DNA of 64,000 nucleotides from Galbula dea. Its lineage: Eukaryota > Chordata > Aves > Piciformes > Galbulidae. Location: the NCBI GenBank assembly GCA_013399015.1, contig VWZX01000996.1:1063052-1127051 (forward strand). Reading direction: 5' to 3'. The translations under genes and the position numbers were made by a program. Positions 19,013 through 29,785 of the stretch are shown here, piece by piece (position 1 is the first letter of the stretch; each line of letters begins with the position of its first letter). Below the pieces are notes generated by a model. It searched no databases. It was given only the letters and a program-made list of their open reading frames with translations, and was not told where the DNA came from.

Positions 19013-22000
19013 GGACTCCTCCTGGGTTGGCAGTGTCTACATTTAGCCCAGAGCTGGGCTGCACTAGAGCAGCTGTTCTGTCACTTGATGACCTCTCTCC
19101 TGCTGAGAAGGGGATCAGGAGAAGGAGACCCATGGGGTGGAATGAAAGTGGGATGCTGAAGCATCCCTAAAGCTAAGGAGCCCAGGTGGGAGTAGCTACT
19201 GTGAGTAGGATCAAGAGATTGTTGGTGAAGGAACACTGACCAAGTTAGGGAAAGAAAGAAAACCTCTCTGCTGCCTTGGCTTCCAGGGAGGAGAACTTGT
19301 CTGGCTGGGAGTGATGTAAAGTCACTCCAGCCTGCAAAGTGTGCTGGCAGCTCTCAGAGGGAAATCCAAACTGTAATCAGGAAATAAAGGCCTGGCTTTC
19401 ACTCTGAGTAAACACCAGGTTAGTGCCAGGTGCTGCTGAAGCATCAGATGAGATGTAAAACTCCCCAGCAGCAGCAGTGAATGGCATCTTTACCAGCACC
19501 AGGGGAAAAGGACTGCAAAGGGCTCTCATCTCCACCCAGGCAATTGCTGATAATAAAGTGCTGCTGTTTTCTACCTGGGAAATGAGGTCCCAGGGGTACA
19601 AGTCTCTCCATTTTTCAAAGGAGGTTTGTTCAAACACCTAGACAGGAGCATCCTCACTCATTACCAACTCCTGCTGCTCCTGACCCACTGCACTGGAGGC
19701 TGGAGCAGCCCATGTTCCAAATACCCTTTGGTTTTGATTTTCAAGTCATGTCCTTGGTTGTAGAGCAATAAATAAAATGAAAGAGAACCCTAAGAGCCAC
19801 TTCTCTGGTTGTCTCCTGAAGAGAAGGATGCAACAGCCAAACTATTTCAACTGCAGTGCTGGATGACCTGAAAACAAAATGACAGGGCTCTGCTAACAGT
19901 TAGGAGCAGGCAGCTAAATTCAGACACCACTTATTTATTGATGTGTTTGTACAATAGGAGTGGCTGGGAAGGCTGCAGGCTCCCAGGTACCTTCTGATGG
20001 CACATAATAAGCACAGACAACACAGACCTACAGTGAATAATAGAACAAAAAGCTTCCAGTATCACTGGAAATCAAAGTGCATATGCAATCAGATGCTATC
20101 CAGTTAAACCTCCTGGGAAGGGGTTTGAGGGGCACTGTGTGAGCCTAGCTCTTGCCATGAAGGAGGAAGGTATGACAGGACAGTTGCATTAAAATAGACC
20201 CATCCAGCAGGATTAGCATGTAGAATTACAGTGCTGCTTTACCAGCCAGGCTGTGGTGTCTCTCACACAGGGTCCAGCTGAAGAAGCAGCAGAGACAAGA
20301 GACCCAAACTGTGGATGTGATCCCAAACCTAAGCTCCCTGCACCATGATGATCTCTGTGTGTGTGAGAATAAATCTGCTTATGAGATAATGAAAGATGCA
20401 TTAGAAATGACCAAGATGAATAAACTTCCCCCAACAACAGGGAGTTAATGGCTCTGTTTTGTTTTCCCCCCAGAGCTGCAGGAAGGATCCCAGGCCTGAG
20501 CAGGGCACAGTGCACAGGTCCTGCCATGGTGCAGAGCAGCCTCTGCCAGCTGCTTGGTGAAGAGCACAAGCCTCCACGGTGGCAATATTTCTGTTGGGTG
20601 CTGGTAGAGAATCTTTTCTGCAAGGATCTGATCATGCACTAAGAGGATCTTGATTTTAGACAGACAGAAGCTGGGAGAAATCAGGGCAGGTGCTGGGGGA
20701 TGCTAGGGGAGATGCTGCAGGGGGGATCAAGGGGAGCAGGGCAACAGATAGGCACATGAGGATGCACAAGGGCAAACAACATCACCAGGAGATGATGTGC
20801 AGCCTCTGCTGCAGCAGGAGCTGTGTTTCCTGTGACAGCCCATGCAGAAGGAGCATTGTGATGGCCACAGCTTCCAGTGCTGGTCACCATTGCCCTGCCT
20901 GGGGCACCCAGACAGCTGAGGGAGTTTGCTTCTGTAGCTTTGAGATCAGGAACACTACAAATCCACTGGGTTGGGATTTTGGGGGGATTTTTCCCCACCT
21001 CCCAGAACTTTTCCTCTGAGCTTTTGGGCCTCAGCCCCTCTCAGCAGCATGTGTAATGGTAGGGAGAGCAGTGCTGATGAGAAGTGATGCTGCCTCATTT
21101 AGCTGAGGCACTCTGGTGACACAGGGCACAGGATCGATGCACAGAGGCTGGAGCTCCATTACTTAGAAGAAGTGCTTCAGAGAGTGCTTTGGAAACACAA
21201 GTCCTCTCCTGGGACCTCTCCTAGATGGCTTCAGATTAATTGTTATGGGTTTGTTGGTTTGTTTTTATGGAAGAAAGAAGATTTGTTTGCTTTTGTCTTT
21301 TCCCCCTGGAGCTGCACCATCATCTTTTCTCATTAGGAGGGTGGCAGGAGGTCAATGGAGTCTCCTAGTCTCCTGTCTGAGTGAGATTCCTCCTTAATTC
21401 AGAAGGGAAACTTTCAGAGCTGCAGTGCTCAGGGAACCTTCCCCAGCATGTGGTTCAGAGCAACCTGTGGACCACACAACCATCTCCCTGCTACCAGCTT
21501 CTTCCTTAAACACAAGCCCTTTGGGATGACTACTTAGGTTGTGGCTCTGCTCTTCTCCAGGCTCAGCCTTGCTGGCTCCCAGCCATGCTTCTGGTGGCTT
21601 TTTATTGCCACACACAGGAAGGGAGCAGAGCAGGACTCCCCCCTGCCCCTCAACATGGGTCAGTCCTTCCTATCTAGAGGACAAGTTGAGAGCTGCCCAT
21701 CCTCCTTGCCACCATTCTCTCTGGTTTTGGGGGTTTCTTAATGATTTTGGAATCTAGGGAGTAATCTGCCCTCAAATCCTGCAGAACAAATTGAACATCA
21801 GTTTCTGAAAGCACTCTGGTAAGGCAGATGGCATCACAAGGCTGTAAATCTCCTCCCAGCCTCAATGCATCTGAACACTGACAGATTATCCACTAATGGG
21901 CAGATTAATCCTGAGCAGCAGAAACAGTGGGAAGGGAAATACATGCTTTTGTCTCCATAAGCAGGAAAATGAACACACTAATGTGGACAACTCACAGGAG

Positions 22001-22435
22001 AGCTGCAGCTCCATCCATTCAGAGCATGCACCGATGGGTGCAGCCCAGGGCTGCTGAGCACAAAGGCAGCAGCTTCCTCCAGTGCCTGGCTGGGACCAGG
22101 GAAAGAAAACCAGCTTTATGGTGGAAAGGGGCAGTCCTGGCTCTCCTGATGCTCCCAAACACAGCAAGTTACTACCAGCATTCCAGGTTATTTCCCCTCC
22201 CTGCCCTGGGACACAGCCTTCCCACAGAGCCTCTCTCTCCCCACCACCACCTCTTTTGCTGAGGTCCCTTTCAGCCAACTCCTCTTTGTCACCAGTACCA
22301 AGTGCCTCTTCACTGGCCTTTGTACAGCCAAGGAAAGGATTTTTTAGCCTCCCTCCTCCCCCCAGCTCCAGCCCAGCATCCCTTTCCCAGTGCCATCCCC
22401 TCCTCTCCCCACTGCTGGTTTGCTTGGCAGGTGTG

Positions 22436-22640
22436 AAGTATTAATTGCCTCACTTGGGAGCCTGGCTCAGTGTCTGTCGCCTTTGACTGAAATATCATAA
22501 ATATCAGCCTCTGCTGCAAATATAATTATTGGGGGGGGGGGGGGGGGGGGGGGGCTGGGCTTTAAAAATAGCCTCTCTCCTGTCTGTTAATTAGGAGCCA
22601 AGCCTTTGCTACAGGAGCAGAGAGTTTGGTTAATTAGAAA
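22436..22640. promoter_or_regulatory. Candidate conserved non-coding element
   Basis: Homeodomain-type cores (TTAATTAG at about 22,588 and again near 22,630; GTATTAATTG at 22,438) and a MEF2-like TTAAAAATAG (22,562-22,571) cluster within 200 bp, interrupted by the G run. There is no coding potential. The candidate call is inference from motif density and base composition; conservation cannot be tested here. Confidence 0.3.
22531..22554. repeat. Poly(G) run, 24 nt
   Basis: Twenty-four G in a row, embedded in an AT-rich block (ATATAATTATT before, TTTAAAAATAG after). Such runs form G-quadruplexes and are prone to length error in sequencing. Confidence 0.9.
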
Positions 22641-25600
22641 AGAGAAAAGGACAAATTTGTCACCTCCTCTGTTTTGGTTCCACCGTGTCTGCTGCTGACA
22701 GCAGTGCTGAGCTGTGATGGACTGCTCAGCCCACAGCACCAGCTGCTCCCTCCCAAACTGGGAGGGGGGTCAGAGCTGACTGGGAGCTCCATGCTGGGGA
22801 AAGGAGGAGGGGGTTGGAGATGCTCCCAGCTCCCCTCATGGCTGGGAAGTCAAAACAAAGGAAAGAAAATTCCAGTCCAAACCTCGTTCTTCACTCAACT
22901 GCTCCCCAGTCAGATGGTTAAGGACTCCCTGAGTCAGAGCAGAGAGGTTTGTCTGTAATCTGCCTGCAGGGCTGATTTGAGGTGTTCTGAGATGCAGCTC
23001 CAGCATCTGATGGACCTTCTTGTGTCCATCCTCTGCTTGGGCTGGCAACACAGCAGAGGTGAAACCAGTACCTCCTTCCCTCACCATTCCCAATTTAAGA
23101 CCCATCTTTCTGGGCTTGCTGGATGCTGACACCAAGATTCATCCCCATTTCTGGGTGAAAACAAAACAAAGAAGACAAAATCCTTTTCACAGGAGCCAAA
23201 TAAAGGAGACTGGTTTGGAAGTGACAGGTGCAAGTGCTCACCAACCTCCCCTTGGCCTCAAGTGCTAATTAATAATGTGTTAATAAGCCTCCAGAAGAAT
23301 GAAGATCAATAGAGCTGTTGCTTTCCCAGGACCTGCTTGAAACCTGCCAGGCAGCAGCAGCTGATGCAGCCCAGGAGAGGGAAGGGCCAAGTGTGGCTTT
23401 ATCAGTGGTGAAACTCCTGCTCCCAGAAGCAGCACCTACCCTGGGCACTCACCAGGCCCAAGACACTCTTCTGAGGCAAGGGAACTAATTTTACCAGGAG
23501 TCATGGCAACAAGCAGAGGATCCTGTGGGTTTAGGGCTGTGCTGTGCCCTCAGGGGCATGAGGAGGAGCCAACTGTGGCAGGAGCTGACAGCCAGCACTC
23601 AGCCTGCTGATGGGACCCATCAGCTTCCTGGCCACCCAGGGTGCCCAGCCAGGCCAGCAGAGATGTCTACATGGCAGTAAAGGTTTTGCTGTGCTGCTCT
23701 GAATCATCCTCCTAGTGACCAGCTTCAGGGAGAAGTTCCAGAACAACCAGGTGAAGAGTTTGAGTTGGTGCCCAACAACCCTTCTCAGCAGCCTGCAGCT
23801 GAAGGAGCCTTGGCCAGCTCTTGTCCACAGAGCAGGACAGCAGCAAACAAGTAACCAAAAGGAGAGAGAAGGGAAGGAGGAGAGGTGGTGACAGTTTATT
23901 TGCTGATCTGATGCTTGAATTGCCTGGTATTGGGAGTTGCTTGGCATGAGGGAAACAACCCCCTCAGCATGGTGCCATGGATTCCTTCCTCCTTCCACAA
24001 CTGCAGTTCTCAGTTCTGTGGTTATAAAAGAGCAGCAGCAGCACTTTACAGCAGGATGCACTGATAGAATGTTCCCTAATTATTTATGTAATTACCCAGC
24101 GTTTCAAAGCACCCATGATAGCAGCTTAAACTGATGTATTAACCAGGCACCCTCATTATTCCACCAGTATTGAATGCTCTTCTCTCCAATAATCATCTCC
24201 TGGCCATGAAGGAAGCTTTCAGGAACAGCAAGGATTCAAGGTGCTCCCAGATTAATGACAGAAAAATTCCACAATCCTTTGCCTGAAGACAGACAGGACT
24301 TGGGGTATGGAAAACCAAAGGTGTATATATGGGGCACATGTGGAAGTATCAAACCTCAGACCCAGTAAGAAACAACAGGAGGAGAGAAGAGAAATGGCAC
24401 AGTTGTGCAAGGATTAACCTGCTCCAAAAACTTCTCCAGGGAGCAAAGTAATAGGGAATAGAAAATGTTATCTGGAAACCCAGAGCCTGGATGCTATCTT
24501 CAGGGCCCAAATTCCATCCTGAGCCAAGTCCATATTGTCCTCCCAGTCTCAGCCTTCCCCCAACAGTAGCCACTGGGGAAAATAACACTACTAATTGTAG
24601 TACTAAATAATGACAATCTCTCAGATCATAATGTAGTGCAATATCAATATTATTTGCAACAGAGCACAGGAAAGTGCCAGTAGCTGAACAGAGCAACCCT
24701 CTGCTTGCCTCCTCCTGCTGCTAACCTTCAGGAACAACCAGAGGAGTGGCACAAATTTTATAACCTTGTGATGAAGATTAAAACCAATAAAGGGCAGTAA
24801 AAATCCCTGTGAGTTATGGGAACTGTAGCTCATTAGAATGGCAGAAGTGAGCCTTAATGTCCAGGAGGTGACACAGGAGCAGAAAAATGGCAGAAGAATG
24901 ATGCTGAGGCAGAACAATGATTTCATTGTGATAGAGAGGCATAAAGTTTATCAATTTGATCGCTACCCTGATTACATTATTTTTTGGGGCACCTAGTTTA
25001 GAGAGCAATAAATCAGGAGGTTTCTGATGCTCCACCTCTGCTGCTGGAAGCCAGAGAGAGCTGATCTGCTGGGGCTGGGGCTTGGTGCTCCATCACCTTC
25101 CTGTATCCTCAGCCCTGCGGCTTGTGCCCTCTCCTGCCTAAAGCAGAGGGTTTGGAGCAGCTCCCCTGCCTCATTTCGCAACACTGAGCTTTGAGACAAA
25201 GATTTTGGGCTTGGACAAAAGGCAAACTGAATATTTACATGGGTCCCACCCTTGGAGATGTCCAAGCTGAGGGTGTGATGCTGTTGACAATGATCTAAAC
25301 CAGCTGCTAACTGCCTGAGGCAGAGCAGAAAGGGGAATTTGGCTGTTTCTTGCTTTGTAGGATAATGGATGACAAAAAAACCCCTGTCACAGACAGGATC
25401 CTTCTGCCCAGAGCTCTGATGAGCACATCTCTCAGGGGGAACCTCCTGCAGTGGCCATCACCTGAGGAACAGGAGAGGCTCCCAGTGGAGACAGCCCCAA
25501 TCCCTGAGCAGGAAGCTGGTTACCACCTCCCTGCTGCTCCTGCAGCTCTGCTGTTTACACTGCCAGCTCTGCTCTCCTTTGGGGAGGTTTGTGTGACACT

Positions 25601-26042
25601 TCACCCATAAAACATGTCAGTGTGATGCACTGTGGAAGAGTGACATAACTTGTATCAGGGGGAAATTTAAAGGCTTAAGTGGCTTTAAAATGCTGGCATC
25701 ACTCACCATATGTGCTAGCTCCTTTGGAATATTACAGCCATTATATGTAATTCTTCTCCTCTTGGAGAAATATTAGCATGCACTTTTCTCCTCCTCAATC
25801 ACTTCTTTTTGACCTTTGCATCATCAGCCATCTTTAAGAGGGTGACGTTTGCTCTGGTATCTGTGCATTCCAGAGCCTCTGCTAACAGCACCACGAAGCC
25901 AGCCTGGAAAGAGGATGACCTGCAGCAGCAGAGGGATTGCTCCTGGAGCTGTGCTCCAGGAAATAAATTGGGAAAAAGATGGAAAAAGACACTAGGTGGC
26001 AGCCGGACTGCCAGCAGCGGGAGCAGCCCACCGTGGGAACCC

Positions 26043-26170
26043 GAGCTGAGGCATCCCTCCGGGGAGCTGAGGCATCCCTCCCCCGGGAGCTGGGGTATCC
26101 CTCCCCCCGGGGAGCTGGGGTATCCCTCCCCCCGGGGAGCTGGGGCATCCCTCCCCCCGGGGAGCTGGGA
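26043..26170. repeat. GC-rich minisatellite, 21-25 bp units
   Basis: Six gagctg(a/g)ggcatccctcc-type units start at 26043, 26064, 26087, 26112, 26137 and 26162. The last three spacings are exactly 25 bp and the first two are shorter. The CCCCCCGGGG junctions make it the most CpG-rich point of the intergenic region. Frames open through it are not genes. Confidence 0.9.
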
Positions 26171-27229
26171 ATTATTGCAAGATCTCAGTCAGAAGAAGCT
26201 TGGAGAGACTTCACAAAATCCATCCCTACACAGAAGCTCCTCCTCAGTCTCCCCTGGTCAGACACTTCACCTTCCTCTTACGAGTTCCCTTTGCTCCACC
26301 CCCAGGACACATTCTCCTGCAAGCTGCAGGGGATGCAAGGGGGCGTTAAATCAGTTGTGAATGAATAGTCAGGCTCTAAATGTTTTAGCATTCCCCTTCC
26401 CGTGTACTTACTTGTCAGATGGCCTCAGTTCTGATGGGAGCTCAGAGCTGGAGTGAGGGCAGGGGAGGATTTGTGGTCCCATGGTTGTCCAAAGGCTGCT
26501 TTCATCCTGAGAGCAATGAAAGGCAATTGAGGGGATGTGATCGGTAGCTTCCAGCTGCAGGGGTGGGGGTGAGGGGGTGGTAACACTGCAGTTAAGAGTC
26601 TCCTTCCCTTCTAGGTCAGTGCTTTGCAGTCAGGTCAGGCATCCACCTGTACATTTAAGCCCTGTTTGAAGTGAGGACACCCTTGGCCAAGTCACACACA
26701 GAGCAACCTTCAGAGTTCCCTCCTGGAGCAGAACTGGGTATTGCTGGTGCTTGATCTGTATTTGGTTGGTGTATTTGCTCTCTGTGACTAGCCTTGAGCC
26801 ACTTCCCTCCTGAGCAGGGTGCTGGCACTCTGACCTGTGCTTGTCAAGGGCTAAGATGCTATTTGAGCACCTCTAAAACATGCATGAGGTCTGTGACCTA
26901 GCCTACAAACTCCTGTACAGCTGGAGGCAATGCCTTTGTGGGGAGCTCAGAGAGACTGCAGGTTCCTGCTGCAAAGAATCAAAGAAATGTCAAAAGAATG
27001 CTTAAAAACTCCTCCAAGAGCAATTCTTCTCCCAAAGAGAACCTCCTGCTCCCTGCCCAGCCTGCTCCAAAACAGAGATGGGGGTGAGAGAAGCTTGAAG
27101 GACAGATGCAGAGCCCCATGTGGAGCCAGTTACAGAGCTCCCAAATTTGCATTGCAAACCTCCAAGCGTCCTTCCTGTGCTCAGGCCCTAGACAAGCCTC
27201 ATTTCCAGGAGTAATAAGGGCAAAATGGC

Positions 27230-27560
27230 AGTCATAAACCTCCAGTAATCAAATGTGAAAAGCACAGCCCAATTCATTAATACCCAGACAAGCTGATGGA
27301 GACGTTGTTAATTATCAGCTCTTACCACAGAGCTAATTTTTACCTGGGTTGTTCGAGCCTGGCCATCCTCCCTGCCTCTCCTCAGCTATTTTGCCATAGG
27401 GCAGCACTGAACATTTGTAATTAGATTCCTGCACTGGAGTTAATTATGAAGTGACAATAAAGCCTGAGTGGTTTCCATTTGCCTAAGTATTATTTTGCAC
27501 AAACCCCAACCCCTTTGTTTTGGCATCAATATTTGTAATGTTAAGTGAAACAGCAACCCT
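27230..27560. promoter_or_regulatory. AT-rich candidate non-coding element
   Basis: Contains gttaattatcagctc, attcattaata and gagttaattatgaagtgac without repeat character or coding frame. Clustering of TAATTA-type cores 2.2 kb beyond the PLXNA2 poly(A) site suggests an enhancer-like element. Inference only. Confidence 0.22.
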
Positions 27561-27952
27561 GGGGTGTGCTCCTGACACAAACAGCTCCAGACACCTTCAT
27601 GCTGGATTATGCTGCAGATCTCTTTGATCTAAGGGGTGGGGGGGAGACTTCCACATTATTTTATCCACACTTGCCTGCACAAACATCTAAACACTGGAGC
27701 AGCTACAAGGTTCCTCCTCTGGAAGCTCTCTGAATGAATCAGCTATTTCTCACCATGCTGAGGTCAGAGCAGCAACCCTCCCTAGGGACACCACCACCAC
27801 TTTGCAGGCTCCAGACTGACCTGGCACCTGGGGAGGTGTTGGCACCACAGCAGGTATGGGAAAGGGTCCTGAGCATCCCAGGGAACAGCCCTGGCTGAGG
27901 GGGGAGGGATGTGAGTGTGGTTCTCAGTGACTGTGCTGCTCCATTTTCAGTC

Positions 27953-28220
27953 ACAGAATGGCCCAGGTTGAAAGGGACCTGAAAGATCATCTAGCTCCAA
28001 TCCCCTGCCATGGGCAGGGATGCCACCCACTAGACCAGGTTGCCCAGGGCCACATCCAGCCTGGCCTTGAACACTGCCAGGGATGGGGCAGCCACAGCCT
28101 CTCTGGGCAACCTGTTCCAGTGCCTCAGCACCCTCAGGGTGAAGAACCTCCTCCTAATCCCCAGTCTAACTCTCCCCTCCTTCAGCTTGTGCCCATTCCC
28201 CCTTGTCCATTTGAGGCAAT
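27953..28220 (-). mobile_element. CR1 LINE 3' end fragment
   Basis: Reverse complement of a CR1 end: 'cacagaatggcccaggttga', 'gatcatctagctccaatccc', 'ctctgggcaacctgttccag' and 'aagaacctcctcctaatccc'. This is the classic avian CR1 end, about 270 bp. Confidence 0.93.
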
Positions 28221-29082
28221 GAAGTGTCCACTGCCCACTAAGCTGCATGTCCATCCCAAAGGAGTTAGCCACTTCAGCAGAACAAGACCACCCATGCCTG
28301 CTGGAATAAAAAGCAAGAGGTTTTGGTGGTTCTTATTGCCAGTTTCAGAGAACTGTCTGGTTAGATACAATTCTGTGTCACCCTGCAGCTAGGCACTCAC
28401 AGAAGGGAATTTAAAGAGGTCAGAATTAATGCTATCATTGTATTGGATAATTGGAAGTGTCACCTCCATTAGCTTGCTCTGATCACCAGGCTTGGAAAGT
28501 CAGCACCAGGATGTCCAAGTCCAACCTCCTTCCCACCATTACAGACAGACAGGGATTCAGCAACAGAGCAACTCTGACACCAAAGCTGGCCTAGGGGATG
28601 CATCTTGGGGCAGGTCTGAACTCCCTGCTGAGCCCCAGGGTGTGCCATGCCTTCCCCTCTGGCTTAACTTATCCTTTTTGGTACCTAACTGAGGAAGGAA
28701 AAAGATCCTAGGAGCCTTCAGAAAGGGCAGTGAGACCTCTTGTTCCTGATCCCCATGGTTCTTCTTTAGTGCTTCCTTAAGGGTCTCCCTTTTGCTGTCA
28801 CTTATCATCATCCAGAGTCATTTGGGGCTGTTAGAGGAAGTTCATTGCTGTAATTGCAACCAGATTGGTCATTAAAGTTGACAGGCAGCTGCTGAAGAAG
28901 TCACTTGCTGATTCCTACCACTCAGCAGATGCCTCTCAGCATTTGCTAGAACATTTGCTTGGATTTATGAAATGGGAGCAAATGCATTTTACCTGCAGGA
29001 CTGCTAGTGCCAGGGAGGAGCAAACAGCAAGAACCCATCCAGGCCTTTGCTTTGGAAACACCATTTGCCTGCTCTCTCCCTA

Positions 29083-29295
29083 CCCAGAAGGAAGAATATT
29101 AGGAAGGGTTTCTTCCCCCAGAGGGTTCTCAGGCATGGGCCCAGGCTGGTGGTGGAATCCCCATCCCTGGAGGGGTTCAAAAACCATGTAGCTGTGATGC
29201 TTGGGGCCATGGTTTAGTGGTGAGGAGGGTGGTGGTTGGACTCATGATCTTGGAGGTCTTTCCCAACCAGAATGACTCTGATTTGATGATCCAAG
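29083..29295 (+). mobile_element. CR1 LINE fragment
   Basis: 'atattaggaagggtttcttc', 'catccctggaggggttcaaa' and a tail 'gtttggactcatgatc'-like region with 'gaggtctttcccaacc'. It lies less than 500 bp beyond the predicted end of the PLXNA2 transcript, in the opposite orientation. Confidence 0.85.
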
Positions 29296-29779
29296 TGCCC
29301 AGGGCTGCCTGTGATGCTGGGTGCTCCTCACACAGCCCCCTCAGCCCTAACATGAAGCACTAGCAGATCTCAGAGGACACTTCTGAGCTTAAGAACGTTT
29401 AGCAACGCTGCTAAACCTCTGCCCTGACACCTCCTGAAGAGCAGAGACACCAGCAAGGATGGCAACAGCCTGGCCTGCTGTGAGCAGCATTGCTCAGAGC
29501 CTCCCTGCACCTTCTGCACTTTCACCCCTGGAAACATCTTCCCTGCTCCCAAGGTAGAAGTTGCTTTCCAAAGGCTGGAGGCCAAGGGCAGTCCTAGACC
29601 TTCCCCCAGCCCAGCTGCACCAGGGTTGTCTCCAGCTTGCTTTACTGCTGGTGGGATTCAGGGAGTGAGGAGGAATCATTTCCCACCAGTGCACTCAGGA
29701 TCAAAGCTAATGTCACACACCATGAGTTAGAGAAGAAGGATCCCACCAGGAGGATGGTTTTTTTTTTTAACCAGTAAAC

Positions 29780-29785
29780 TTTATT
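29780..29785 (-). terminator. PLXNA2: Probable distal poly(A) signal of PLXNA2
   Basis: AATAAA on the minus strand followed by GTTTACTGG and then a run of 11 A (29,758-29,768). Cleavage is expected about here. The genomic A run would also cause internal priming in oligo-dT libraries, so the exact end is uncertain. Confidence 0.6.

Larger units (their letters stand above)
12163..29757. other. Intergenic region between CD34 and PLXNA2
   Basis: About 17.6 kb between the CD34 promoter side and the predicted PLXNA2 3' end. It holds CR1 fragments (13.3, 14.7, 18.9, 28.0 and 29.1 kb), two minisatellites or duplications, a G run and several AT-rich, possibly conserved, stretches. I see no ORF that resembles a known protein, no tRNA or rRNA, and no obvious microRNA hairpin. 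It may contain non-coding RNA genes that cannot be recognised from sequence alone. Confidence 0.6.

Noticed and set aside
29758..29768. A run as the tail of a processed pseudogene or retrocopy
   Set aside because: The upstream sequence is continuous AT-rich UTR-like DNA with no target-site duplication seen. It is more likely the genomic cleavage region of PLXNA2.
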